Shown piece after piece: positions 28,523 through 36,747 of a stretch of DNA of 64,000 nt. The stretch's first letter is position 1; each line of letters begins with the position of its first letter. Both the position numbers and the translations under genes were made by a program. Origin of the DNA: Bacillus sp. FJAT-27225 (GTDB lineage: Bacteria; Bacillota; Bacilli; Bacillales; Cytobacillaceae); the NCBI RefSeq assembly GCF_001685025.1, contig NZ_MAYU01000022.1, positions 434,001-498,000 of the forward strand, in the 5' to 3' direction. The notes below the pieces were generated by a model. It was not told the DNA's origin, made no database searches, and saw only the letters and a program-made list of their open reading frames with translations.

Positions 28523-30682
28523 TTACACCGAAGCTGTCTCCAAGGTAATCGTTTTAGAGAGAAATTCCAGAGCTGAGTTTGAATTCAGGGGCTTGGCAAT
28601 AGAGAATCCCTGGGCAAAATCACACGAACTGCTAGAAAGGAATTCAAGCTGTTCCCCAGTCTCGACTCCTTCTGCCACCACCTTCAAATTCAGGCTATGT
28701 GCAAGCGAAATGACTGCAGCCACTATTGATGCGTTTGCCTTGTCTAATTCCAAATTATGAATAAATGATTTATCAATTTTTAATACACTTATTGGAAAGT
28801 GTTTCAAATAGCTTAAAGAGGAAAAACCAGTTCCGAAGTCATCTATGGCGATCGACACTCCCAATTCCTTTAAAAGGTGAAGGATTTTCGCAGTTTCTTC
28901 CGGATTTTTCATAACCGTTCCTTCAGTCAGTTCAATTTCAAGCGAGTTGGAGGAAAGTCCGGTTTCTTGTAAAATTCCGCCTACTAACCTGACAAGGTCC
29001 TGTTTTTGAAATTGCAATGGAGAAAGATTAACACTTACCGTTAGTCGGCCAAATCCCATGTCATGCCATTCCTTGCATTGCCTGCACGCCTCGCGCAGCA
29101 CCCATTCCCCTATTGGGACAATCAGTCCAGTTTCTTCTGCCACTTCGATAAACTCATTCGGATATAGTACATCCTTCCCGTCCCTTTTCCAGCGAATGAG
29201 AGCTTCCATTCCAACTATTTCTTTGTTACTTAGATTGTACTTCGGCTGATAGTGAAGAAGAAACTCGTCATTTTCAAGTGCCTGCCTCAGCATAATTTCC
29301 TTTTTCATTCGTTCCATTACCTGAACATTCATTGAAATGTTATATAATTGGTAACCGTTCCTGCCCAGTTCCTTTGATTTATACATGGCGAGGTCAGCCC
29401 TCTTAAAAAGACTATTCATCTCATCCCCATCCTTGGGGCTGATACTGATTCCAATGCTTGCTGTGACTGAAAATTTTTGGCCATTCAGTTCAAAAGGCTG
29501 TTCCATGACTGAGTTTATAGTTTCACAGGCTATAAGCGTTTCTTCCTTCGCCTTTACTCCAGGCATTAGTACAACAAATTCATCCCCACCAAACCGGGCT
29601 ACAATATTTCCCTGGCCACAAGCCTTTTTAAGTCGATCGGCTACCTCCTTAAGCAGCAAATCACCTGCCTGGTGGCCCAGGCTGTCATTTATGATTTTGA
29701 AGTGATCCAAATCCAAAAGCAGGAAGCCAAGCTTCTCCTTTTTCTCACTTTCAAAATAGCTTTTGATAAAAAAATCAATAAACCATCTGTTCGGGAGACC
29801 GGTCAATGCATCATGAAACGCCATATGTTTAACAGTTTCTTCAGACTTTTTCCTATCCCTGATATCTCTGCATAATGCAAGATACAGGGTACTATCCCCG
29901 ATTGTAATAAGCCGGATATTGATGTCGACCGGAATTTCTTCCCCTTTCTTCGTAACAATTCGGTCTTCGTATTGGCAGGAGTTTGAAGGGATTTGGCCCT
30001 TCCGGATTTCTAGCATTTTTTCCGGAAGTACCTTAAACAGATCCTTCACGTTTAACATTAACAACCTTTCCTTCTGGTAGCCAGGCAGTTCGGCTCCTGC
30101 ACGGTTCACATTCAAAAAGTCTCCTTCGAGTGTGATCAGGAACAAACCATCTGCAGCCTGGTCGACAACATTCCTGAACTTTTCCTCACTTTCACGAAGT
30201 TTCTTCTCAGCTTTGACCCGGTCTGTAATATCAAGTCCAAATCCGAGCATAAAATCCTCATGCTCAGTATGGATAATGGTTTTTCCGGTAAACATCACTC
30301 TTTCTTCACCTTTGAAGTTAACGGGAACCTCCTTTGTAATGAGCTTCCCCTGTTCCCATACTTCAAGGTCATTCTGTCTGTTAATTTCGGCGATAGGGGG
30401 AGGGAAAAAATCAAAAACGGTCTTCCCCTTCAGCTCCTCCTGTGTCATTTCATGTGCCTTAAGCACCTGTTCATTCGCAAATAAGGTTCTTCCCTCTTGA
30501 TCTTCCAAGAAAATATTCAAGGGCAGCGCATCAAGGATTTTTAATTTTAACGACTCACTTAATCTGAGTTTTCTTGAGAGTTCTTCCTCTTTTTTTTCCA
30601 ATTCATAGATGCGGCGAAGTAAATCATTATACGTAATTTCATCCTGGTTGTTCATTATAGTAATCGGTTGGTTCATTGCCAT
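28523..30682 (-). CDS. PAS-PAS-GGDEF-EAL cyclic-di-GMP signalling protein
   Basis: 719 residues, no membrane segments. A coiled-coil start (about 15-45) is followed by two PAS domains (about 45-160 and 165-285), a diguanylate cyclase domain with intact RFGGDEFVVL, and a phosphodiesterase domain with EALIRW, the Asp/Glu metal sites (ELTEGTVMKNP, IDDFGTGFSS) and the late VVAEGVETGEQ. Both active sites look complete, so the net activity is unclear. I see no RxxD inhibitory site just before GGDEF. The PAS domains probably tune it to a cytosolic signal. Confidence 0.92.
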   Translation of the reverse strand: MAMNQPITIMNNQDEITYNDLLRRIYELEKKEEELSRKLRLSESLKLKILDALPLNIFLEDQEGRTLFANEQVLKAHEMTQEELKGKTVFDFFPPPIAEINRQNDLEVWEQGKLITKEVPVNFKGEERVMFTGKTIIHTEHEDFMLGFGLDITDRVKAEKKLRESEEKFRNVVDQAADGLFLITLEGDFLNVNRAGAELPGYQKERLLMLNVKDLFKVLPEKMLEIRKGQIPSNSCQYEDRIVTKKGEEIPVDINIRLITIGDSTLYLALCRDIRDRKKSEETVKHMAFHDALTGLPNRWFIDFFIKSYFESEKKEKLGFLLLDLDHFKIINDSLGHQAGDLLLKEVADRLKKACGQGNIVARFGGDEFVVLMPGVKAKEETLIACETINSVMEQPFELNGQKFSVTASIGISISPKDGDEMNSLFKRADLAMYKSKELGRNGYQLYNISMNVQVMERMKKEIMLRQALENDEFLLHYQPKYNLSNKEIVGMEALIRWKRDGKDVLYPNEFIEVAEETGLIVPIGEWVLREACRQCKEWHDMGFGRLTVSVNLSPLQFQKQDLVRLVGGILQETGLSSNSLEIELTEGTVMKNPEETAKILHLLKELGVSIAIDDFGTGFSSLSYLKHFPISVLKIDKSFIHNLELDKANASIVAAVISLAHSLNLKVVAEGVETGEQLEFLSSSSCDFAQGFSIAKPLNSNSALEFLSKTITLETASV

Positions 30683-30741
30683 TGGCGGCTGCCTCGCTTT
30701 TGTTTTCTATTGGTAACAGATGATTTTCTATCTTTTTATTA

Positions 30742-31230
30742 GGCTGTGTTAAAGGAAATTGTTGATTTTTTAAAGTGTGATTGCAGCGTAAGGCGCGAAG
30801 ACTCGTTCGAAAATGCAAAGAGCGCATTTTCTCCTGCGATGCTTTTTCTTGGAAGCTTATTCAACGTCCTGCGGGAGAAAAGGTCAGTGGGAGACCCCAC
30901 AGGCGCTCGCGCCGAGAAGAAAGAAAAGCGGAGGCGACTGCCCAGCTCCGACCAGCGCTCCTCGAAAAAGCTAAAGCTTTTTTCTTCGTGCGATGCCTAT
31001 GCTTCCGAAGCTTACTCTTGTGCAGGGCCTGAAGCAGAAGTCGTTCTTTGACTTCAGCTGAAGGACCGAAGCGTCCTCGAGGAGCTAGGAGCCGCAGCTA
31101 GACAGGCTCCCAGACCGCCCGCGGAAAGCGAAGCGCCTCGTGACAGGCAAAGTTCGCCTGTCCCTGCGATGTTGATTCTTTGGAGCTTCCCTTTGTGGAG
31201 CGAAAATCAACATCCTTGTTTAACAGAGCC
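30742..31230. mobile_element. MITE-like element with terminal inverted repeats and 8-bp target duplication
   Basis: 489 bp bounded by GGCTGTGTTAAA and TTTAACAGAGCC, an imperfect inverted repeat extending about 29 bases inward to a GTTGATTTT/AAAATCAAC block. It is flanked by perfect 8-bp copies of TTTTATTA (30734-30741 and 31231-31238). It has no transposase; frames inside are rich in Arg/Lys and have no ribosome sites. The 8-bp duplication and GG ends would fit an IS1595-type transposase acting in trans, which is inference. A diverged relative lies at 13302-13545. Confidence 0.85.
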
Positions 31231-31417
31231 TTTTATTAAAATAGGACTATTTCTTCACCAAAATGGAAGAAACATTCATTCTATAACCATATTTTATAAT
31301 GGCAATATAAACAATACGTGTACATTTTTAACAAATTCATGAAAACAGGATAACTTTTCACAGTAAATGCTTCTCAGTCCAGACACAATGTAATCAATAA
31401 AGTGTTTGGAAAGGGCA

Positions 31418-31457
31418 GAAAAAAGAGGCCGTCCCATTTGCAGAACGCCTCTTTTTC
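31418..31457 (-). terminator. Terminator after the HtrA-like gene
   Basis: AAAAAGAGGC pairs with GCCTCTTTTT across about 18 bases; on the minus strand the stem ends in TTTTTCTGCC. Confidence 0.7.
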
Positions 31458-31477
31458 GCATTTTTATTAAATTCATC

Positions 31478-32638
31478 CTAGTTTCCATCGGTTCCATTTA
31501 CCAATGTTACCTCTGCCGTCTGCTTGTCTCCTCCACGATAGAACGTGATATCAACCGTATCACCAGCCTTTGCCTCTTTATAAAGGAAGCTGCGTAAATT
31601 CGGAACGTTTTTTATTTTATTTCCATCCATTTCAACGATTACGTCAAGTTTCTGAAGACCCGCTTTTGCAGCCGGAGACCCAGGGCTTACTTCCATGATG
31701 ATAACTCCTTCGGTAACATCTTTCGGCAGCCTAAGGGTTTCCTGCCAATACTGTGACGGTATGTCCCGAAGTGATAATGGGCCTACACCTAAATAAGGTC
31801 TGCTTACCTTCCCATTCTTTTCGAGATCTTCCATGACTGGCAATGCTACATGTACAGGGATGGCAAACCCAATTCCTTCGACAGCATCCTGGGCGATTTT
31901 TGCCGAATTGATTCCTATCAACTCGCCGTTAATATCTATCAAGGCGCCACCGCTATTCCCCGGATTAATGGAAGCATCGGTTTGAATGACCTCAGTCTGC
32001 CAGTCAACGGCTCCATCTTGATTCACATCGACAGGCATCGTACGCTCAGATGCACTGATTACCCCTTTTGTTACAGTACCTTCTAGGAATCCCAAAGGAT
32101 TTCCAATTGCAATCGCGGAAGCCCCAGGCAGAAGGTTTGTGGAGTCACCCAATTCAACAACGTCTTCAATTTCGCTCCCATCCACCGAAAGGACGGCCAG
32201 ATCAGTTAAGGGGTCAGACCCCAGCAATTCTGCAGGTATTTTAGTACCGTTACTTAGCGTGATTTCAAGCTGGGCTGCTCCGTCAATTACGTGGTGGTTT
32301 GTGACAACAAGTGCCTTTGAACCGTCTTTCTTATAAATGACACCTGAGCCTGAGCCTGCCTTGGCCAAAACATTGCCTTCCCAAATGTTCCCGCCTTGGA
32401 AATTCGCTACACTGACAACCGAATCCCTTGCTTTTTTGACAGCTTCTGTTACTTCCGATTCACGATTGTCATCATCTGCCTTGGCAGATTCCGCAACTTT
32501 TAAAGGAGGAGCCGCATTTTCCTTCCCATTACCTTGAAAAATTCCATTCACCGCTAAGCTTAGTAAAATGCCCCCGACCATCCCGATCAGCAGCAAAGGC
32601 AGCCAGCTTTTTTTGTTATTCTTTTCTTTTTCTACCAT
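31478..32638 (-). CDS. HtrA/DegP-like membrane-anchored serine protease
   Basis: 386 residues. An N-terminal anchor (about 12-33) is followed by a trypsin-like domain with His116 (VTNHHV), Asp146 (LTDLAVL) and Ser229 (GNSGGAL), then one PDZ domain (about 285-380, GVIIMEVSPGSPAAKAGLQ). It degrades misfolded proteins outside the membrane. B. subtilis has three such proteases (HtrA, HtrB, YyxA); which is the ortholog cannot be said from this. ATG 32638 follows AAAGGAG. Confidence 0.93.
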   Translation of the reverse strand: MVEKEKNNKKSWLPLLLIGMVGGILLSLAVNGIFQGNGKENAAPPLKVAESAKADDDNRESEVTEAVKKARDSVVSVANFQGGNIWEGNVLAKAGSGSGVIYKKDGSKALVVTNHHVIDGAAQLEITLSNGTKIPAELLGSDPLTDLAVLSVDGSEIEDVVELGDSTNLLPGASAIAIGNPLGFLEGTVTKGVISASERTMPVDVNQDGAVDWQTEVIQTDASINPGNSGGALIDINGELIGINSAKIAQDAVEGIGFAIPVHVALPVMEDLEKNGKVSRPYLGVGPLSLRDIPSQYWQETLRLPKDVTEGVIIMEVSPGSPAAKAGLQKLDVIVEMDGNKIKNVPNLRSFLYKEAKAGDTVDITFYRGGDKQTAEVTLVNGTDGN

Positions 32639-32778
32639 TTCCGCAGCTCCTTTCGTTTAGTTTGCCAACATATGCACATTACCTTCTTCCCTATACCGTA
32701 TTGGACCAAAACTTATAGTTTCTTCCAACCCAATAAGGCAGTTGCTGTCGGAAATATTTATAAATTATAACTTCAACT

Positions 32779-32822
32779 AAAAAAACATAACCGGGCAGTC
32801 ATGATGCTGCCCGGTTATGTTT
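32779..32822 (-). terminator. Terminator overlapping the end of the FbpA-like gene
   Basis: AACATAACCGGGCA pairs with TGCCCGGTTATGTT around a short loop, followed on the minus strand by TTTTTTTAG. The upstream arm overlaps the last codons of the gene. Confidence 0.85.
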
Positions 32823-32982
32823 TTTTCTCCCTTTTCAAAACAAGCTCGTATTCATATTCCAATGTTTTTAGAGGAGCATCGTATAAATGCTGGTGATCCG
32901 AAGTTTTGTAGACATTCTTAAGGATAAGCGCCTCAATTAGTTCCTCTTTTCTCCTTTCCACAAGCTCCGACAATCTTGCCAT
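32815..32982 (-). CDS. Small Fur-regulated-basic-protein (FbpA)-like protein
   Basis: 55 residues: MARLSELVERRKEELIEALI, then KNVYKTSDHQHLY and LKTLEYEYELVLK. A helix of the RKxxLI type, a GVY-like turn and a final LxxLExEY helix are the pattern of the short FbpA family, which in B. subtilis works with the FsrA small RNA in iron sparing. ATG 32982 has GGAGG eight bases upstream; the longer frame up to 33276 only reads through the riboswitches. The gene is preceded by two SAM-I riboswitches instead of an obvious Fur box, which is unexpected. Confidence 0.65.
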   Translation of the reverse strand: MARLSELVERRKEELIEALILKNVYKTSDHQHLYDAPLKTLEYEYELVLKREKKT

Positions 32983-33026
32983 TTTCATCTCCTCCATTTT
33001 CAATACTATAATCTTAACAATGCCAA

Positions 33027-33173
33027 AAGAAAAACCCTCATCCTGGTGGAAGAGGGCAACATTTACGAGTTTGCTTATCTTCCAGGATTTATGTCCTGAT
33101 GGATTTGGCACAGTACCCTGCAGGCCTGTTGCCGAGGCTTCAAAGGGCCATTCCCTCCACCTCTCTTGATAAG
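33027..33173 (-). promoter_or_regulatory. SAM-I riboswitch (gene-proximal copy) with terminator
   Basis: The aptamer spans 33073-33173 on the minus strand. P1 strands are CTTATCAAGAGAGG... and ...GATAAG, with the S-box core GGTGGAGGGA, GGCAACAGG and TGTGCCAAATCC. It is followed by an intrinsic terminator CCCTC.TCC/GGA.GAGGG and TTTTTCTTTT (33027-33056), about 45 bases before the FbpA-like ATG. High S-adenosylmethionine should stop transcription here. Confidence 0.9.
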
Positions 33174-33188
33174 TGTATTCTTTAGTTT

Positions 33189-33340
33189 TCAACAAAAAAT
33201 AAAAACCCTTTCCAATAAGAAGAGGGCTGCTGTTTCTCTTCTTATCTTTCAGGCTTTCGCCTGCCGGATTTGGCACAGTACCCTGCTCAGGCCTGTTGCC
33301 GAGGTTTCACAGGGCCAATCCCTCCACCTCTCTTGATAAG
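33189..33340 (-). promoter_or_regulatory. SAM-I riboswitch (distal copy) with terminator
   Basis: The aptamer is 33241-33340 on the minus strand. It has the same S-box core (GGTGGAGGGA, GTGAAACCTCGGCAACAGG, TGTGCCAAATCC) and P1 CTTATCAAGAG/AGATAAG. The 3' P1 strand is shared with a terminator stem AAGAAGAG/CTCTTCTT followed by GGGTTTTTATTTTTTG (33189-33244). It lies immediately upstream of the second SAM-I riboswitch in one leader. Confidence 0.92.
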
Positions 33341-33364
33341 AACACTATTAGGTTATCAAAACCA

Positions 33365-33393
33365 ACTCTATCGTGAAACGGATAGAAAGTCAA
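33365..33393 (-). promoter_or_regulatory. Promoter of the tandem SAM-riboswitch leader
   Basis: On the minus strand TTGACT (33388-33393) and TAGAGT (33365-33370) are exactly 17 bases apart, about 25 bp upstream of the distal aptamer. Confidence 0.6.
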
Positions 33394-33524
33394 TATCATT
33401 TATGATTGACTTTTCCGAAAAGTATTTTCAATTTCTGACATGGTGTTTTGTCCTTGAGGCCTTTGCTCAAGTACATTTCGACGGCACTGCACCCCTGTCG
33501 TCATCATTCATTTTTTTATAAATA

Positions 33525-33557
33525 AATACAAAAGGCTGACCTCTTCTGGGTCAGCCT
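33525..33557 (-). terminator. Terminator after the HesB-like gene
   Basis: AGGCTGACC pairs with GGTCAGCCT, then TTTTGTATTTATTT on the minus strand. Confidence 0.75.
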
Positions 33558-33570
33558 CCTAGTTTTCATT

Positions 33571-33876
33571 CTAATGGTGATGGCCGTGGCCGCCTTTGCT
33601 TGGGTTCGTAATGACAAATTCCTCTTGTGGCACATAGAAATATTGAATCCAGACCCCATCAAGGAATTCTTCACGCTTATCCACAATGATATCGATGTCT
33701 TTATCGGTTTTCACAACTTCATCATGCTCAGTGGGTGTATCGAGGACAAGATCATAATGGGCGTGGTCCCCGTGCATATGTGTGATGACTACGCGGAACA
33801 GCTGTCCTTCCTCTGCCTGGTTCTTTACCATTTCCTTCAGGACCTTTGCGGCATTGCGGTTAATTTTTACTTTCAT
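33571..33876 (-). CDS. HesB/IscA-like protein with His-rich end and no cysteine
   Basis: 101 residues. The A-type scaffold fold is suggested by KVKINRNAAKVLKEMVKNQ, LVLDTPTEHDEV and DIDIIVDKREEFLDGVWIQYF, followed by FVITNPSKGG where A-type carriers normally continue to a CGCG motif. Here the end is GHGHHH and there is no Cys at all. It therefore cannot hold a cluster in the usual way; metal binding by His is possible. The ATG at 33876 follows AAGGAG; the longer frame has no ribosome site. Confidence 0.75.
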   Translation of the reverse strand: MKVKINRNAAKVLKEMVKNQAEEGQLFRVVITHMHGDHAHYDLVLDTPTEHDEVVKTDKDIDIIVDKREEFLDGVWIQYFYVPQEEFVITNPSKGGHGHHH

Positions 33877-33948
33877 TCCTGTATTCTCCTTCCGGGCCAA
33901 TTCACCCTATTATCTCATTTCCTTCGAAAAAAGAAAAACGAGCCGACT

Positions 33949-34695
33949 TTAATCCTGGTTATCCAAAGGCTCAGAAACAAATAGGCTTGGATTGAAATTT
34001 CCATTGAACACTTGCCTGGATGCCCATAGGTTCCCAAGCAGCCGTGGTACCATCTGCATGGATGGGACGATTTGATAGTGAATAAAATAGATAAAGTAAA
34101 GCAAATAAAGATAAGCGTTTGATTTTAAGTGAACCTCTTTGAAGTACTGCTCATTTTCGGTTATCGTTGCAAACGAATGGGTCTCCACCCCGGCAACATA
34201 CCTTGTTTCCATTCCTTTAAACATATTCCGGACGAAATGGATGTTTGTAACGACTGTCGGGTCATCGTCTCCATCAACATTAGCCAGTCTTGCCTGGGTA
34301 TCGGCGTTTACATTGGATAGCTTGTCAGTCAAAACACCAACATGGGCAAATGCTTTATCAAACCCTGGATTGGCAGCTTGAAGCCCTTCTTCCTCTAGTA
34401 AATTGTAGAGCGGAAGGGACAGATCCTCTTCCATATAGGAAGGCGGAACTGACTGCCTTGCCCATTTCAGGCCGGCAAGATTGCTTGATGTAAAAAAAGT
34501 GAGAAAATACCATTTATTATAATTATCCCTTGCCAGAAGCACCTTAGGCCCATCATCTACCCTTTCATATAATGTAAACCTAGCCTGCTGGTCAAACATG
34601 AAGGGTTCCGGGTCCTTCCTTCTGAAACCTCCCAGGTATTGTTCGGGCGGCTGTTCAATCGGCACCGCTAAGTGGATGAATAATTCGGTTAACAT
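33949..34695 (-). CDS. Hypothetical protein
   Basis: 248 residues, ATG 34695 behind TTAGGAG. Starts LTELFIHLAVPIEQPPEQY, has an aromatic-rich middle (YNKWYFLTFFTSS) and a hydrophobic stretch LYLLYFIYFIHYQIV (about 195-210) that could be a membrane helix or a buried one. I recognise no family. It is a well-formed gene by start and length but its role is unknown. Confidence 0.6.
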   Translation of the reverse strand: MLTELFIHLAVPIEQPPEQYLGGFRRKDPEPFMFDQQARFTLYERVDDGPKVLLARDNYNKWYFLTFFTSSNLAGLKWARQSVPPSYMEEDLSLPLYNLLEEEGLQAANPGFDKAFAHVGVLTDKLSNVNADTQARLANVDGDDDPTVVTNIHFVRNMFKGMETRYVAGVETHSFATITENEQYFKEVHLKSNAYLYLLYFIYFIHYQIVPSMQMVPRLLGNLWASRQVFNGNFNPSLFVSEPLDNQD

Positions 34696-34799
34696 ATATA
34701 CACTCCTAACATTGTAATCTCCTTATCCATTCCTAAATCGGTCCGCCCTACACAGGTTGTCCGATAAAACTTTCGTTTATAGCAACGCAACTATAAAAA

Positions 34800-35393
34800 C
34801 TATTTGATAATCGTACATTCTGCAGCAATAAACAAACCATTGTAATACGTTTGAACTTTTTCAATACGGACACTGTTTTCTTTTAATAGAGCTAACGTAT
34901 CCCTATCCAAATGGCAGCCGTCGCAAACTCTTTTCCAAACAGGTGTCAGCAGTTGCTGGGCCTTTGCCATGGCAGGCTGCGGCATTCTGACATGCTCGAA
35001 AATCAAAAGTCTGGCATTGGGCTTTGCTACCCTTTTAATTTCTGTAAATGCACGTACCGGATCTGGGATTGTACAAAAAACTAAAGTAGCTACCACCGTG
35101 TCAAAGCTGTCATCAGGAAACGCAAGCTTCTCTGCTCCCATTTTATGAATCCGGATAGGAACTGTAGCTTTTTCCAGCCGGCTTTGTGCCCTTTTTATCA
35201 TATGTGGGTTTGGTTCGATGGCATCGACACTTTCGGCTGTTACATAGAGAGGAAAATTAATCCCCGAACCAAAACCGATTTCAATGACCTTCCCTTCTGC
35301 TTTTTGCAAGAGCTCCTTCCGAATATCTTTAAAAGTATTCTCCTCAAATCCCTTCATTGCTGCATCATATATCGCAGGAAACCATTTTCCCAT
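34800..35393 (-). CDS. Class I SAM-dependent methyltransferase
   Basis: 197 residues of the UbiE/Methyltransf_11 kind. Motif I is VIEIGFGSGINFPLY, the acidic residue after beta-2 is in DAIEPNPHM, and motif IV-like PDDSFDTVVATLVFCTIPD. The C-terminal CDGCHLDRDT and TYYNGLF match a small-molecule or lipid methyltransferase subgroup. Substrate unknown. Cytosolic. Confidence 0.82.
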   Translation of the reverse strand: MGKWFPAIYDAAMKGFEENTFKDIRKELLQKAEGKVIEIGFGSGINFPLYVTAESVDAIEPNPHMIKRAQSRLEKATVPIRIHKMGAEKLAFPDDSFDTVVATLVFCTIPDPVRAFTEIKRVAKPNARLLIFEHVRMPQPAMAKAQQLLTPVWKRVCDGCHLDRDTLALLKENSVRIEKVQTYYNGLFIAAECTIIK

Positions 35394-35410
35394 CTCATTT
35401 TCTCCTCATG

Positions 35411-35443
35411 AAAATAAGGCGGCAGTCAAAGACCGCCGCCTTT
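35411..35443 (-). terminator. Terminator after the PH-domain gene
   Basis: AAGGCGGCGGTC pairs with GAC.GCCGCCTT around TTT, then ATTTTC on the minus strand, five bases past the stop. Confidence 0.8.
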
Positions 35444-35447
35444 CCTA

Positions 35448-35825
35448 TTATTTCAGCACGTATGCTGCCAGGACGCTCTGAAGCTCGTAAATATTCAGGC
35501 TTTTGTTAAATTGCTTCTGCAAGGGCAGCTGGCTTCCTGAAATCCAGATTTTCAGCTCCGCATCAAGGTCGAAGCTTCCAGCTGTTTCAATACTGAAATG
35601 GGTAATATTGCGATAAGGAATCGAATGATACTCAGTTTTCTTACCTGTAATTCCCTGCTTGTCAACCAAGATTAAACGGCGGTTTGTGAAAATAAACATA
35701 TCACGTACCAGCCTGTATGCTTTTTCAATTTTTTCTTCGGGGGCCAATACTTTGGCGAACTCCTTCTGAACTTCCGGCAGGCTTACTTCTGATGCATTCC
35801 CCATTAATCCATCCAAAAATCCCAT
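35448..35825 (-). CDS. Bacterial PH-domain protein, YvbH-like
   Basis: 125 residues. After a short helical lead (FLDGLMGNASEV) comes a single bacterial PH fold: LVRDMFIFTNRRLILVDKQGITGKKTEYHSIPY RNI is typical of bPH_1, ending in a C-terminal helix. Cytosolic or membrane-surface scaffold of unknown function. GAGGAG precedes ATG 35825. Confidence 0.8.
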   Translation of the reverse strand: MGFLDGLMGNASEVSLPEVQKEFAKVLAPEEKIEKAYRLVRDMFIFTNRRLILVDKQGITGKKTEYHSIPYRNITHFSIETAGSFDLDAELKIWISGSQLPLQKQFNKSLNIYELQSVLAAYVLK

Positions 35826-35857
35826 TCTGCTCTCCTCCTCTTTTGATTTACTTTTTA

Positions 35858-36625
35858 TTATTCCCTTTTTAAAGATATTGAAAAGTCCCTTTCTGTATAA
35901 CTATCAGCTTGAAAAGTCCGTTCCGTATACGAAAGCTGCCCTTCCTCCATCAACAGGACCGTCGAGCACCTCGTCCCATAGCCTTCACTTTTTATAAACA
36001 TTGGCGAGAGCATCCGTTCAAGTTCAAGGCCAACACCAGTATCAGGCAGGTCGGCATCATTAGCGGGATCGGCATTTTTAAGGAGAAAGAATAAATCAGT
36101 TTTCAAAGTTGCATCTTCTTTATGAATGAGCTGTTCCAGACCCCTTTTCCCTCGTTCCACCTTTGGCCAAGAAGTATTCAAAAGATGATTGCTGACACCG
36201 TGTATGCCTGGTGCAACTTCTCGGACGACACCTTCGATATTGGAAAAATAATAGAGGCTCGATTGATCCCCCGCCAGAAAATTAAAACCTGGATAAAGGC
36301 TTCCCTTTTGTGCGGCAGCATTCATATACTCTTCCGGAGTAGCTTTTCCCCGTAAAAAATCCGCAACAAGCTCACCTCTCGACAGCTTTCCAGTCGCCTG
36401 CATTTCCTTTGGATCCCGAAAATTGGTCAAGGCTGCGAAGCGGCCGAACTTCGTCACCCCCATCCAGGTTCCCATTTTCTCGAGGTCCCTGCCGGCAAGA
36501 ATCGCGGGCTCATCCTCCCAAAAATGAGCAGGCGAAGTTGGCCGCTCGTAGCTTTCATCCCGATTGGCCGCTACAATTAATGGATATCTTGGATGGACTT
36601 TATAAGCAAACAAAATTAAGCACAT
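35858..36625 (-). CDS. NRDE (TANGO2) family protein
   Basis: 255 residues beginning MCLILFAYKVHPRYPLIVAANRDE. The Cys at position 2 and the NRDE motif define the family, which has an Ntn-hydrolase-like fold with possible Cys self-exposure. GRDLEKMGTWMGVTKFG and ALTNFR follow. I start it at the MCL methionine (36625) on family grounds, although AAGGAAG suits the GTG at 36634 better. Role uncertain; animal homologues are linked to lipid or haem handling. Confidence 0.85.
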   Translation of the reverse strand: MCLILFAYKVHPRYPLIVAANRDESYERPTSPAHFWEDEPAILAGRDLEKMGTWMGVTKFGRFAALTNFRDPKEMQATGKLSRGELVADFLRGKATPEEYMNAAAQKGSLYPGFNFLAGDQSSLYYFSNIEGVVREVAPGIHGVSNHLLNTSWPKVERGKRGLEQLIHKEDATLKTDLFFLLKNADPANDADLPDTGVGLELERMLSPMFIKSEGYGTRCSTVLLMEEGQLSYTERTFQADSYTERDFSISLKRE

Positions 36626-36747
36626 TGTTATCACAGCTTCCTTATGATCTTATTACACTAATAGTATCCCACTTTAAAGAGCGTTGTCTCATGATTTTAC
36701 TTTATGTGGAGATACTAACAGCAATTCTGTTTAAAGGGGTGGGATGA

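Noticed and set aside
30746-31051. 101-codon and 83-codon plus-strand frames
   Set aside because: Inside the MITE; no ribosome site, Arg/Lys-rich composition typical of non-coding GC-rich repeat.
32815-33276. 153-codon frame taken as one protein
   Set aside because: The upstream two thirds translate the SAM-I riboswitches; only the last 55 codons have a ribosome site and a protein-like sequence.
33574-33984. 136-codon plus-strand frame
   Set aside because: Antisense of the HesB-like gene, with no start signals.
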